From positions 1,612,001 to 1,676,000 of the forward strand of contig NZ_JAATJL010000001.1 of the NCBI RefSeq assembly GCF_011927905.1: DNA of 64,000 nt, read 5' to 3'. This DNA comes from Arthrobacter pigmenti. Lineage in GTDB: Bacteria; Actinomycetota; Actinomycetes; Actinomycetales; Micrococcaceae. The position numbers and the translations under genes are program-made. Positions 46,181 to 55,417 of the stretch are shown here, one piece after another. The notes under the pieces are model-generated. The model made no database searches and had not been told where the DNA came from. It was given only the letters and a program-made list of their open reading frames with translations. Each line of letters opens with the position of its first letter. Positions within the stretch are counted from its first letter, which is position 1.

Positions 46181-47929
46181 TTACGCGACCAGACTATGGA
46201 CGTCCACCCGGTGCTGTTGGGCCAGCACGTGGCGGACGTGGGTAAGCTCATTCTCGCGCTCCGTAATGGACCAACCGAGGAGGTCGCTCAGGACTCCGGC
46301 CACCTCCTCGATCAGCTCCTCGCTGATCAGTCCGTTGAAGGCCAGCGACGTGCGACGGATCAGGACATCGTCAATGTGCTGGACCTGCTCGTGTTCCACC
46401 ATGTAGGCGAGTTCGCGGACGGAAAGCTCATGCGTTGAGCCCAGCGTCCTGTCTTCGCCGGAGGTGAGGAACGCAGCGACATCCGCGGCGCGGGTGCCAT
46501 AACGGCCAAGTAGGGTTTTCGTACGTTCGGCAGGTAGACCCGCGCCGTTCGCAGCAATCCAGTCCGCTGTTTCGTTCGGACTCTGCGGGAAGTTCCGTCC
46601 ACCCCCGATCGCCAGCTTCGAGGTCGTTACTGTTCTGCTCCGCTGAAGCAGGGAGAGCACCTCGTTGGTCAGGTGTTCGGACAGTGCACGGAAGGTCGTC
46701 CATTTTCCGCCGACTAGGCTCAGAAGCGGGGTCCCGCCGGTGCTGCCGTGTTCGATCCGGTAGTCGCGGGAAACGAAGCCGGGCTGGGTATCGTCATGGC
46801 GCGGCAGGGGCCGCACACCGGAGAAGGAGTAGACAACGCTTTGGCGTCCCACGGAGATCGAGGGGAACACGTGCCCAATGAGGTCGAAGAAGTACTTCAT
46901 CTCGTCATCGGTGCACACCGCCGGAGAGTCCAGGTCGGTTTCGATATCCGTGGTCCCTACCAGCACCCGCTCCCCCATCGGATAGATGAGAACGATCCTT
47001 CCGTCAGAGTGCTCGAAGAAGATTTCACGTCCGGCGCAGGCGACGAGCAGTTCGGGGTGGTCCAGCACGATGTGGGATCCCTTTGTGCCACCCATGAAGC
47101 TGCTCCGCTGCCCGAGCGCGGTATTGGTCCCGTCAACCCAGGCGCCGGTGGCATTGACGACGACGTCGGCGGCTACTTCGAAGGTGTGACCGGTGAGTTC
47201 ATCACGGAGGATGACGCCGTCGTCGTTGCTTCCCACCGCGCTTACGTAGTTGAGCGCACGTGCTGCGGGATTCGCGGCAAGGCCGTCGCGCAGGACGTCG
47301 AGTGTCAGCCGCTCCGGGTTGTGCACCGAGGCATCAAAGTAGGTGGCCGTATACTTCACGTCCGGCCGAAGCTTCGGCAGCTGTGAAAGGGAGGCGGAGC
47401 GTCCAGCGAACCTGTGCCGGGGAACCGTTCCACCCGCTCGGGAGAACGCATCGTAGAGCGTGAGGCCCATTTTGATGAGGATCGCTCCGCGCTCCCCCGG
47501 CGCCCCCTGGCGATGGGTGAGGAACCTCAGCGGTGCGCTGAGGATTCCGGCGAAGGTGCTGAAGATCGGGATCGTCGTCTGGAGCGGCTTGACGTAGTGG
47601 GGTGCAAGCCGCAACAACGAGTTCCGTTCGACCACGGACTCCCGGACGAGCCGGAACTCACCATTCTCGAGGTACCGGATACCTCCGTGGATCATGTGCG
47701 AGGACGCTCCGGACGCGCCCTGGCAGTAGTCGCCGCGTTCCACCAGGGTGACGTCGACGTCCTGAAGCGCCAGGTCACGGAATGTTCCTACCCCGTTTAT
47801 TCCTCCGCCGATGATAAGAACGGAGGTTCTCGGCGAGTCCTCCAATTGCCGTACGGACTTCCGGACTTGTTCATGGTGCGCGCGCGCTGGCGGTGATGAC
47901 GACGACGCCGGGTCGGTGCTGTTCCTCAC
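46181..47929 (-). CDS. glpD: aerobic glycerol-3-phosphate dehydrogenase
   Basis: A 582-residue FAD enzyme that oxidises glycerol 3-phosphate to dihydroxyacetone phosphate and passes electrons to quinone at the membrane. VLIIGGGINGVGTFRDLALQ is the dinucleotide-binding motif, GGIRYLENGEF a substrate-site segment, and a C-terminal DAO_C helical domain follows. Residues 1-45 are a low-complexity Ser/Pro-rich lead. The start is GTG 47929 with GGGGAG twelve bases upstream. It is separated from glpF by 136 bases, in which no gene is seen, and diverges from the SorC-type regulator. Confidence 0.96.
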   Translation of the reverse strand: MRNSTDPASSSSPPARAHHEQVRKSVRQLEDSPRTSVLIIGGGINGVGTFRDLALQDVDVTLVERGDYCQGASGASSHMIHGGIRYLENGEFRLVRESVVERNSLLRLAPHYVKPLQTTIPIFSTFAGILSAPLRFLTHRQGAPGERGAILIKMGLTLYDAFSRAGGTVPRHRFAGRSASLSQLPKLRPDVKYTATYFDASVHNPERLTLDVLRDGLAANPAARALNYVSAVGSNDDGVILRDELTGHTFEVAADVVVNATGAWVDGTNTALGQRSSFMGGTKGSHIVLDHPELLVACAGREIFFEHSDGRIVLIYPMGERVLVGTTDIETDLDSPAVCTDDEMKYFFDLIGHVFPSISVGRQSVVYSFSGVRPLPRHDDTQPGFVSRDYRIEHGSTGGTPLLSLVGGKWTTFRALSEHLTNEVLSLLQRSRTVTTSKLAIGGGRNFPQSPNETADWIAANGAGLPAERTKTLLGRYGTRAADVAAFLTSGEDRTLGSTHELSVRELAYMVEHEQVQHIDDVLIRRTSLAFNGLISEELIEEVAGVLSDLLGWSITERENELTHVRHVLAQQHRVDVHSLVA

Positions 47930-47975
47930 GAGTTGACTTGCTCCCCTGCTTGTTGGCGAAAACAGAATCTGACCC

Positions 47976-48000
47976 CTATTCTTCGAAGGGTTGGGAATAG
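47976..48000. promoter_or_regulatory. inverted repeat between glpD and its divergent regulator
   Basis: CTATTC (47976-47981) and GAATAG (47995-48000) are exact inverse repeats with centres 19 bases apart, near the middle of the 117-base divergent promoter region. This is a plausible site for the neighbouring regulator, but the arms are short. Confidence 0.35.
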
Positions 48001-48046
48001 TCGTCAATGGCAATGCACAAACGTGCAGAAGAGCTCGAGGGAAACT

Positions 48047-49054
48047 GTGAACACGATGATGAGCACGTCGCCCGACCGGAACGGCAAGCGCTCGGCTGAG
48101 CCCGGCACGCCGCGAAGCCGCGACGCCCTGAGAGCCGCGCAGATGTACTACCTGCAGGACCTCACCATGAACGCCATTGCCCGTGAGCTTCGCACGTCGC
48201 GGTCCACTGTGTCCCGTCTGCTGTCCATGGCACGGGAAACCGGGCTGGTGCAGATCCAGATCAACAACCCGCTCGACCGCGCCCCCGCGCTGGAACGTGA
48301 GATCCGGTACCGGTACGGGGTCGAGGCACACGTGGTTCCCGTGACGGACCTGGTCAGCGACTCCGATGTGCTGGACCGCGTTGCCATTCAGGCTGCTCGA
48401 ACGTTAGGCCCGCTGGTTGACTCGAACGCGATCATCGGGGTCGCCTGGGGTTCGACGATCAGCGCCGTCAGCCACCATCTCACCCGCAAGGTCACCCACG
48501 ACAGCACGATTGTGCAGCTCAACGGTGCCGGCAATACGCAAACCACAGGTATCACCTACGCGAGTGAGATCCTTCGTCGCTTCGGGGCAGCGTATGGGGC
48601 GCGAGTGGAGCAGTTTCCGGTACCCGCGTTCTTCGATCACGCAGAAACCAAGACAGCTATGTGGGCCGAACGTAGCGTCAAGCGGATCCTGGATCTTCAG
48701 CACCGGATGACCATGGCGATCTTCGGCGTGGGTTCGGTGGGTGCCGGGATACCGAGCCACGTGTACTCCGGTGGCTACCTGGACGAGGATGACATGCGCA
48801 TCCTGAGCGAGAGCCGGGTAGTGGGCGACGTCGCAACTGTCTTCTTCCGGGCCGACGGCTCGCACAGCGACATCGTGCTCAACGAACGAAGCACCGGTCC
48901 CGAACTTGAGCTCCTGGCACAGGTGAGCAGGCGTATCTGCGTTGTCTCAGGAGAAACCAAGATCAATGGCCTTCGCGGCGCGCTCGCAGCCGGGCTGGCC
49001 ACCGACCTCATCCTGGACGAGCGTTCCGCACGCACCCTGGTGCAGCACAGCTGA
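48047..49054 (+). CDS. SorC/DeoR-type sugar-binding transcriptional regulator, probable glycerol-module regulator
   Basis: A 335-residue regulator. The N-terminal helix-turn-helix is MYYLQDLTMNAIARELRTSR and continues STVSRLLSMARE. The rest is a SorC-type sugar-phosphate-binding domain with VGVAWGSTISAV-like, LNGAGNTQTTGITYASEIL and FGVGSVGAGIPSHVYSGGYL segments. The start is GTG 48047 after GAGGGAAACT. It faces glpD across 117 bases containing an inverted repeat, which suggests control of glpD-glpF-glpK in response to glycerol 3-phosphate or a related compound. This role is inferred from position only; family members also act on other sugars. Confidence 0.9.
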   Translation: MNTMMSTSPDRNGKRSAEPGTPRSRDALRAAQMYYLQDLTMNAIARELRTSRSTVSRLLSMARETGLVQIQINNPLDRAPALEREIRYRYGVEAHVVPVTDLVSDSDVLDRVAIQAARTLGPLVDSNAIIGVAWGSTISAVSHHLTRKVTHDSTIVQLNGAGNTQTTGITYASEILRRFGAAYGARVEQFPVPAFFDHAETKTAMWAERSVKRILDLQHRMTMAIFGVGSVGAGIPSHVYSGGYLDEDDMRILSESRVVGDVATVFFRADGSHSDIVLNERSTGPELELLAQVSRRICVVSGETKINGLRGALAAGLATDLILDERSARTLVQHS

Positions 49055-49120
49055 CGGCCGGCTCCGAACACAGCAGCCACAGGCAACGCCATCGCACGCG
49101 GTGCTCGGTAGAGTCGGTAT

Positions 49121-49957
49121 ATGCATAAACCGGACACGGTGTCTTTCTCCAATGGGGTCCTCATGGACCGGCTGGGCTATGGCCTCTACAAGGTCTCTTC
49201 CGAGGATGCCCACGGTCTCTGCACCCTCGCGCTGGAAGCGGGCTACCGGTTGCTGGACACCGCGGCGCTTTACGGCAACGAGGAAGGGGTCGGCCAGTCG
49301 GTGCGCGACGCCGTGAGCGACGGTCATCTGGACCGGAGCGACATCTTCGTGACCTCGAAAGTCTGGAATGACTGTCACGGTTACCGCAGCACGCGCGATG
49401 CTTTCGACGAATCGCTTGCGAGACTGGGTCTGGAGTACCTGGATCTCTACCTCATCCATTGGCCGTGTCCGGGCTCTGACCTGTATGTCGAGTCCTGGCG
49501 GGCGTTGGAGGAGCTTTACCACACCGGGCGTGTACGTGCGATCGGCGTTTCGAACTTCCAGCGCCACCACTTGGAGCGGCTCCTGTCGGAAACCGAAGTG
49601 GTACCGGCGCTGAACCAGGTCGAACTCCATCCCCTCCTCCAACAGCACAGTCTCCGCGAGTTCAACGCGGCACACGGCATCATCACGCAGGCCTGGAGCC
49701 CGCTTGGCCGCGGGAGGCTGCTCAGCAACCCGACCATCACCCATATAGCGGCCAAGCACCACCGCTCCGCCGCCCAGGTGATCCTTCGATGGCACCTGCA
49801 GACCGGCGTTACGGCGGTCGCCAAAGCAAGCAGCCGCGAACGCATCACCAGCAACCTGGACATCGGCGACTTCGAACTGGACGCGGTCGACATGACAGCG
49901 ATCGGCCAGTTGAACGCCGACACCCGCTTCGGCTCGCATCCGGATTTGGTCAACTGA
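49121..49957 (+). CDS. aldo/keto reductase
   Basis: A 278-residue NADPH-dependent reductase of the AKR fold, closest in form to 2,5-diketogluconate-reductase-like members. The tetrad is complete: Asp 46, Tyr 51 (LLDTAALYGNEE), Lys 80 (VTSKVWN) and His 113 (LIHWP). GRVRAIGVSNFQ follows. The cofactor-binding loop, usually IPKS, reads VAKASSRERI and retains Lys. The substrate is unknown. It is followed after one base by the hydrolase gene, and it lies 66 bases beyond the regulator. Confidence 0.92.
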   Translation: MHKPDTVSFSNGVLMDRLGYGLYKVSSEDAHGLCTLALEAGYRLLDTAALYGNEEGVGQSVRDAVSDGHLDRSDIFVTSKVWNDCHGYRSTRDAFDESLARLGLEYLDLYLIHWPCPGSDLYVESWRALEELYHTGRVRAIGVSNFQRHHLERLLSETEVVPALNQVELHPLLQQHSLREFNAAHGIITQAWSPLGRGRLLSNPTITHIAAKHHRSAAQVILRWHLQTGVTAVAKASSRERITSNLDIGDFELDAVDMTAIGQLNADTRFGSHPDLVN

Positions 49958-49958
49958 C

Positions 49959-50840
49959 GTGATAGAACTTCACCGCACCGCCACGGTGCGCACGCTGCGG
50001 TACCGCGGAACAATTCAGCGTTACTGGGATTTCGAGGCAGACCGAAGGGCGCCCGTCCGCCCCCCATTGTTCATGGTGCACGGATTCCGCGGAGACCACC
50101 ACGGGCTGCTTCGGATCGTCGAGGCGCTGCCTGGGCACCGGGTCATCACTCCCGATCTCCCCGGATTTGGCCAGTCCGAGCCGCTGCCCGGAAACCACGA
50201 CGTCGAGGCGTACGCCGAGTTCGTGCTCTCGAGCGTCAGTGCGCTCGGCCTCGGCCCGGAGACGGTGCTCGTGGGCCATTCCTTCGGATCCATCATCGCC
50301 GGCCATGCCGCTGCGGATGCACCGGGAAGATTCAGCGCGCTGGTGCTCATCAACCCCATCAGCGCTCCTGCCTTGGAAGGCTCCAGCCGAATCGCGACGC
50401 GCCTCGCTGAGCTGTACTACAGGCTGGGGGCCGTTCTGCCCGAGAACGCCGGACAGCTGTTGCTGCGGAACAGGGTGATTGTCCGTGCCATGAGCGAGTT
50501 GATGGCCAAGACCCGGAACCGGGACCTCCGCCGCTGGATCCACGGGCAACACCGCGCATATTTCAGTGCCTTCGCCTCACGGGACGTGGTCCTGCAGGCT
50601 TTTACTGCTTCGATCAGCGGAACGGTCCGGGACTCCGCGCCACGCCTGTCGCTGCCGGTTCTTCTGATTGCCGCGGAAAAGGATGACCTTGGTTCGATCG
50701 CGACACAGCAGGCCCTCGCTGGACTGATCCCTGATTCAAAGCTTGCCGTCATTGAGGACGTTGGCCATCTGATCCATTACGAGACACCCGACATTGCTGC
50801 CCGTACGATCACCCAATTCCTGGAGGACATTGCGACGTGA
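49959..50840 (+). CDS. alpha/beta hydrolase
   Basis: A 293-residue alpha/beta hydrolase with HGFRGDHHG as oxyanion loop, GHSFG (residues 106-110) as nucleophile elbow and IEDVGHLIHYE with the catalytic His. No signal peptide is seen. Its start GTG lies one base after the reductase stop codon, and its end overlaps the glycosyltransferase start by four bases. The three genes therefore look like one unit. The substrate is unknown; a lipid or glycolipid precursor would fit the neighbour, but that is a guess. Confidence 0.9.
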   Translation: MIELHRTATVRTLRYRGTIQRYWDFEADRRAPVRPPLFMVHGFRGDHHGLLRIVEALPGHRVITPDLPGFGQSEPLPGNHDVEAYAEFVLSSVSALGLGPETVLVGHSFGSIIAGHAAADAPGRFSALVLINPISAPALEGSSRIATRLAELYYRLGAVLPENAGQLLLRNRVIVRAMSELMAKTRNRDLRRWIHGQHRAYFSAFASRDVVLQAFTASISGTVRDSAPRLSLPVLLIAAEKDDLGSIATQQALAGLIPDSKLAVIEDVGHLIHYETPDIAARTITQFLEDIAT

Positions 50841-51955
50841 AGGTGCTGATAGATGCGAGGTTCACCCGGCTGGACCACCATGACGGCATCAGCCGTTATG
50901 GCGCCAGCCTGATCGAGGCGCTCTCCCGCAAGGCAGAGGTGACCATGCTGATTCACGATCGCCGCCAACTTGCACTTCTTCCTGATGCGCCCCACGTGCT
51001 GGTGAACAGCCCGCTGTCACCGGCAGAGTTGTTTGTTGCCCGGCGGATCAACCGGCTGCAGCCCGACGTCGTCTTCTGTCCGATGCAGACCATGGGGTCG
51101 TTCGGGCGGCATTATCCGCTGGTTCTGACGCTCCATGACCTGATCTACTACCAGAACCCTACGCCGCCCGGTTTCCTCCCGCTTCCTGTGCGCGCGCTGT
51201 GGCGGCTCTACCACCTGGCGTACTGGCCGCAACGGCTGCTCCTCAACCGCGCTGACGTCGTCGCCACCATTTCGCAGACCACCCGGACGCTGATGAAACA
51301 GCATCGGCTCACCCGTCGCCCGATCAGGATCGTCGGGAACGCCCCCCAGGAGAAGACCCACAACGGCTCCAGTGGAGTCCCACGAAGGCCGGTGCCGGAA
51401 AAGTCCCTGCTTTACATGGGTTCATTCATGCCGTACAAGAATGTCGAGACCCTGCTGGCCGGCATGGCGGGTCTGGACGACTACACGCTTCACCTGCTGA
51501 GCCGAATCACGCCTGTTCGGCGGCAGGAGTTGGAGGCGCTGGTTCCGGCTGGAGCGACCGTCATCTTCCACGACGGCGTCACCGACGATGAGTACGAAGA
51601 GCTTCTGCTGGGATCGACGGCGCTGGTCACGCTTTCCCGAGCCGAAGGATATGGGCTGCCCGTGATCGAGGCCATGGCGCTCGGAACGCCGGTCATCGCT
51701 GCCGACACACCGATTTTCCGGGAGGTGGGCGGCACGGCGGCCCTCTACGTCGACCCGGGTGTGCCGGCTGCCTTCACCGGCGCAGTGCGCACGCTCTCCG
51801 AGCCTGGCCGGTGGGAATCTGTGTCCGCAGCAGGTCTCGCCCAGGCGGCCGAATACTCCTGGGAGTCCTCCGCGGACTCGCTCCTATCTGCCCTCGTCGA
51901 GGCCAGGGAACTCCATGCCGGGAATCGCGTGCGTAACCAGGCGTCTGCGTCCTAG
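50837..51955 (+). CDS. glycosyltransferase, GT4-like (GT-B fold)
   Basis: A 372-residue transferase. The C-terminal nucleotide-sugar domain is clear: LYMGSFMPYKNVETLL, then LVTLSRAEGYGLPVIEAMALGTPVIAAD with the E-x7-E-like signature, and a final WESSADSLL helix. The N-terminal acceptor domain begins KVLIDARFTRLDHHDGISRYG. No membrane helix is present. The start is GTG 50837, overlapping the hydrolase stop (GTGA). The acceptor is unknown. Its stop codon is four bases from the convergent priA stop. Confidence 0.9.
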   Translation: MKVLIDARFTRLDHHDGISRYGASLIEALSRKAEVTMLIHDRRQLALLPDAPHVLVNSPLSPAELFVARRINRLQPDVVFCPMQTMGSFGRHYPLVLTLHDLIYYQNPTPPGFLPLPVRALWRLYHLAYWPQRLLLNRADVVATISQTTRTLMKQHRLTRRPIRIVGNAPQEKTHNGSSGVPRRPVPEKSLLYMGSFMPYKNVETLLAGMAGLDDYTLHLLSRITPVRRQELEALVPAGATVIFHDGVTDDEYEELLLGSTALVTLSRAEGYGLPVIEAMALGTPVIAADTPIFREVGGTAALYVDPGVPAAFTGAVRTLSEPGRWESVSAAGLAQAAEYSWESSADSLLSALVEARELHAGNRVRNQASAS

Positions 51956-51959
51956 CCTG

Positions 51960-54092
51960 CTACAGGAGGTCAAAGGGGTCGATCCGGACATGGACGGGTT
52001 CGGTTGTCCGCTTTGCGGACAGGGAAACCTTGCGCGCGCGAAGTGATGAGACCACGGCCGCCGCGTCCCGGTAGCTAAAGAACAGCAGCGAACGGTGCGT
52101 TCCTGCCGCCGACTGCTGTCCGGTTTTCTCGGCGCCTCCCGGACCATCCGGCGAATTCGCTGCGCCGGAGACGACGGTCGGTCCCACAATCCTGCACGAC
52201 GGCGGGAGCGCGAGACCGTCAAGGAAGGCGGCGATCGCAACGAGCGTGCCGGTGAGGGCTGCATACCGGAGAGCTGGAGGGAGTCCCAGTTCGGTTCGGC
52301 CCGCGAGTTCCCTCCCGGCTGCCCCGGAAGGATCCCAACGGACGAGGTGGCCGGCAGCGGCGTCGTCGTCGGCTGTCACCACCACCACCCCGCCTGCCGT
52401 TGCCGGGCGTGCCAGCGCTGCAGCACTGAACCAGCGCTGCAGAGTCGATTCGAGGGCGCGCAGGGACTCCCGTCCAAGCAGCGCGTTGCCGTCAAGGAGC
52501 AGGACCGCCGCATAGCCCGCCGGCGCCACCGGTTCCGCGCCGGGTGTGGCAACGACAACCCGGGGCTTGTCATCGACGACGTCGAGGACGTGATCACCCG
52601 AGGACGAGACGACGGCGGTTCCCGGGAACGCGCGTCCGAGCTCCTCCGCAGTGCGTGCTGCGCCGCTGACAGTGGACCTGAGACGCGGGCTGCGGCAGTT
52701 CGGGCAACGCCAGAGAATCTCCGGCCGCCCGCACCATCTGCAGGCGACGGCGGCCGCGCGCCCGGACTGCGCAAGCGGACCCGCGCAGTGCCGGCAGCGG
52801 GCGGACTCGCGGCAGTCCTCACAGGCGAGGGCCGGGGAAAACCCGGTGCGCGCAACCTGGATGAGGACGGGACCGCGCTCCAGCCCCTCCCGCGCCGCGC
52901 GCCAGGCCACAGGCGGGATTCGCACGCGGTGGGTCAAGGGTTCACGGTCAGTGTGGAAGGTGTCTGCAGAATGGAGGATGCGCGGTGTCGACACCCGGAT
53001 GGTGGGACGGTCGGCCTGGATGGGCTGTGCCCAGCCGCTCTCGATCAGGCGCTGGGATTCCACGCTCCTGGAGAGGGAGCCGAAGAGCAGGGCGCATCCC
53101 TGCTGCTCGCTGCGCAGGAGCAGGACGTCACGGACATGCTGGTATGGTGCGCGCGGTTCGCTATGGGAATCGTCGCCGTCGTCCCATAGGCAGACCAGTC
53201 CGAGATCGTGCACCGGCGCATACGCCGCAGAACGGGTTCCGACCGCTACGCGCACCTGCCCGTGCAGCAGCTTCAGGAAGTTTCGGTACCGCGGGGTCGG
53301 GCCGTCCTCGGCGGTGAGACGCACGAACTGGTTTCCGCCGATGCTTTCGGTGAGCGCCACCTCCACCCGTGCCAGGTCCCGTTGGTCCGGAACAACGACG
53401 ACGGCGCCGCGTCCCGTTGCCCAGACAGTTGCCACCGCAACAGCTAGTTCCGCCGGCCAGCCGGCCGCACCATACCCCCCGAGACTGGTCAGTATGGCCT
53501 TGGGGCTCTGCCCGCCGGCAAGCCGCGTCAGGAAGGAACCGCCCTGGGAGTACCGGGCGAACAGGCCGCGGCCGCCGGTTCCACCACCGGTTTCCGGGGC
53601 GTCGCCGGTGTCCGTTTCGGGTGACGTCGCCGGGCCATCGATCCCGAATTCCTTCTCCACCCGCGCCACGCGCGGCGGTACTGCCGAGCGCAGGACGTCA
53701 CTGGTGGAACCGGCGTAGCGGGCCGCGACTGCTGCGGCAAGCGAGAAGATTTCCGGTGCGACAACGGGCTGCGCCGAGACCACGCGGGAGAGGGGCAGAA
53801 GGCGGGCGGGACTGTCAGAGAACTCGCGCCTCTCAACGATGAACGCCGCGTGCTCACGACCGGCGAACCGCACCTTCGCCCTCGCACCCGGGACGGCGTC
53901 GTCGTCGTACTCCGCTGGCACGAGGTAATCGAACGGACGATCCAAATGCGGCAAGGGCGAGTCAAGCACCACACGGGCCACCGGCAGCCGGGCGGCCGTC
54001 GAGGACTTTCCACGCGGCGCAGCGGGCGCCGTGAACCCCTGCAGCAGGGAGAGCTGCGCTCCGCCGCCGGAACCGAGATCGTCGGAACTCAT
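51960..54092 (-). CDS. priA: primosomal protein PriA-like, without Walker A motif
   Basis: A 710-residue replication-restart protein. The N-terminal domain (VVLDSPLPHLDRPFDYLVPAEY, continuing into VPGARAKVRFAGREH) binds DNA 3' ends. The paired-cysteine zinc region is CEDCRESARCRHC with CRWCG and CPNC. At the place where helicases have a GSGKT loop the sequence is WPAELAVAVATVWATGRGAVVVV, with no P-loop. This matches the actinobacterial PriA form that cannot hydrolyse ATP in the usual way. It is the last gene of the chain from the pyrimidine operon, 16 bases after metK. Confidence 0.93.
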   Translation of the reverse strand: MSSDDLGSGGGAQLSLLQGFTAPAAPRGKSSTAARLPVARVVLDSPLPHLDRPFDYLVPAEYDDDAVPGARAKVRFAGREHAAFIVERREFSDSPARLLPLSRVVSAQPVVAPEIFSLAAAVAARYAGSTSDVLRSAVPPRVARVEKEFGIDGPATSPETDTGDAPETGGGTGGRGLFARYSQGGSFLTRLAGGQSPKAILTSLGGYGAAGWPAELAVAVATVWATGRGAVVVVPDQRDLARVEVALTESIGGNQFVRLTAEDGPTPRYRNFLKLLHGQVRVAVGTRSAAYAPVHDLGLVCLWDDGDDSHSEPRAPYQHVRDVLLLRSEQQGCALLFGSLSRSVESQRLIESGWAQPIQADRPTIRVSTPRILHSADTFHTDREPLTHRVRIPPVAWRAAREGLERGPVLIQVARTGFSPALACEDCRESARCRHCAGPLAQSGRAAAVACRWCGRPEILWRCPNCRSPRLRSTVSGAARTAEELGRAFPGTAVVSSSGDHVLDVVDDKPRVVVATPGAEPVAPAGYAAVLLLDGNALLGRESLRALESTLQRWFSAAALARPATAGGVVVVTADDDAAAGHLVRWDPSGAAGRELAGRTELGLPPALRYAALTGTLVAIAAFLDGLALPPSCRIVGPTVVSGAANSPDGPGGAEKTGQQSAAGTHRSLLFFSYRDAAAVVSSLRARKVSLSAKRTTEPVHVRIDPFDLL

Positions 54093-54108
54093 GCGTTAAG
54101 GAAAACTC

Positions 54109-55335
54109 CTACGCGTTGAAGTGGCTCTTGAGGTCGTCGACCCGGTCTGTGAGTTCCCAGTTGAAGCCCTCGCCCTCGCGGCCGAAGTGGCCGTGCGCCG
54201 CAGTCTTCTGGTAGATCGGACGCAGCAGGTCCAGCGAGTTGATGATGGCCAGCGGACGGAGGTCGAAGATTTCACGGATGGCCGAGCCGATAGCCGCCGG
54301 ATCAACCTGCTCGGTCCCGAACGTCTCCACGTAGATGCCCACCGGCTGGGCCATGCCGATCGCATAGGCGATCTGGATCTCGGCGCGGCGGGCCAGGCCG
54401 GACGCAACCACGTTCTTGGCTACCCAGCGCATCGCGTAGGCGGCGGACCGATCAACCTTCGAAGGATCCTTGCCGCTGAAGGCACCACCGCCGTGACGGG
54501 CCATGCCGCCGTAGGTGTCGACGATGATCTTGCGCCCGGTCAGACCGGCGTCACCCACCGGGCCGCCAATCACAAACTCGCCGCCCGGATTGAGGATATG
54601 GCGGACGTTCGAGGCGTCCAGGGGGGACGTGGCAAGCACAGGGTTGATGACGTGCTCCACCAGGTCACCACGCAGCATATCGAGACCTACGTCCTGCGCA
54701 TGCTGCGACGAAATGACGATCGAGTCCACGCTGACCGGGATGTCGCCGTCGTACCCGACGGTCACCTGTGTCTTGCCGTCCGGCCGCAGGTACGAAAGGG
54801 TGCCGTCCTTACGGACCTCCGTCAACCGCTCCGACAAACGATGGGCCAGCCAGATGGGAGTGGGCATCAGGACGGGCGTCTCGTCGCTGGCGTAACCGAA
54901 CATGATGCCCTGGTCTCCGGCGCCCTGGGCGTCATAAGCGTCCGAGCCGGTCCCCTGCCGGCTCTCCAGGGAGTTGAAAACACCGGATGCGATCTCCGGG
55001 GACTGCTGCCCGATCGAGACGGACACACCGCACCGGGCACCGTCAAAGCCGTTGGCGGACGAGTCATAGCCGATGCCGAGGATGGTTTCCCGGACAATCT
55101 CGGGAATCTCGACATACGCATCGGTGGTGACTTCACCCGCGACATGGACCAGGCCGGTAGTGACCAGGGTTTCCACGGCCACCCGGGAGTGGGGATCAGC
55201 GGCCAGCAGCGCATCGAGGATGCCGTCGCTGATCTGGTCGCAGATCTTGTCGGGATGACCCTCCGTCACCGATTCCGAGGTGAACAATCGCAACGAAGCA
55301 GGCGTCATGGAGTTGGGCATATGGGGTGAATTCAC
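54109..55335 (-). CDS. metK: S-adenosylmethionine synthetase
   Basis: A 408-residue enzyme that makes S-adenosylmethionine from methionine and [29 protein letters not shown] and [19 protein letters not shown] are the three signatures, all intact. The start is taken as GTG 55335; an ATG five codons later and one nine codons later are possible, as no ribosome site decides. It lies 82 bases after coaBC. No SAM riboswitch structure is visible in that gap. Confidence 0.97.
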   Translation of the reverse strand: MNSPHMPNSMTPASLRLFTSESVTEGHPDKICDQISDGILDALLAADPHSRVAVETLVTTGLVHVAGEVTTDAYVEIPEIVRETILGIGYDSSANGFDGARCGVSVSIGQQSPEIASGVFNSLESRQGTGSDAYDAQGAGDQGIMFGYASDETPVLMPTPIWLAHRLSERLTEVRKDGTLSYLRPDGKTQVTVGYDGDIPVSVDSIVISSQHAQDVGLDMLRGDLVEHVINPVLATSPLDASNVRHILNPGGEFVIGGPVGDAGLTGRKIIVDTYGGMARHGGGAFSGKDPSKVDRSAAYAMRWVAKNVVASGLARRAEIQIAYAIGMAQPVGIYVETFGTEQVDPAAIGSAIREIFDLRPLAIINSLDLLRPIYQKTAAHGHFGREGEGFNWELTDRVDDLKSHFNA

Positions 55336-55417
55336 GTGATCACTCTACTTGGTTGGGCTACGGCTCGGACGGGTTGTGTGACCGGTTACTACGGCGGCGT
55401 CCGGTGCCAAAGGTCAC

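Noticed and set aside
54121..55329. 402-codon open frame antisense to metK
   Set aside because: It is a shadow of metK in a high-GC gene: composition is odd, no domain is seen, and metK itself is complete on the other strand. The same holds for long frames antisense to leuA (11797-13383), lepA (28715-30286), leuS (36943-38931) and comEC.
55336..55417. SAM riboswitch before metK
   Set aside because: The 82-base gap shows only a spaced GTGACC/GGTCAC repeat and none of the conserved SAM-I, SAM-II or SAM-IV core elements by eye.
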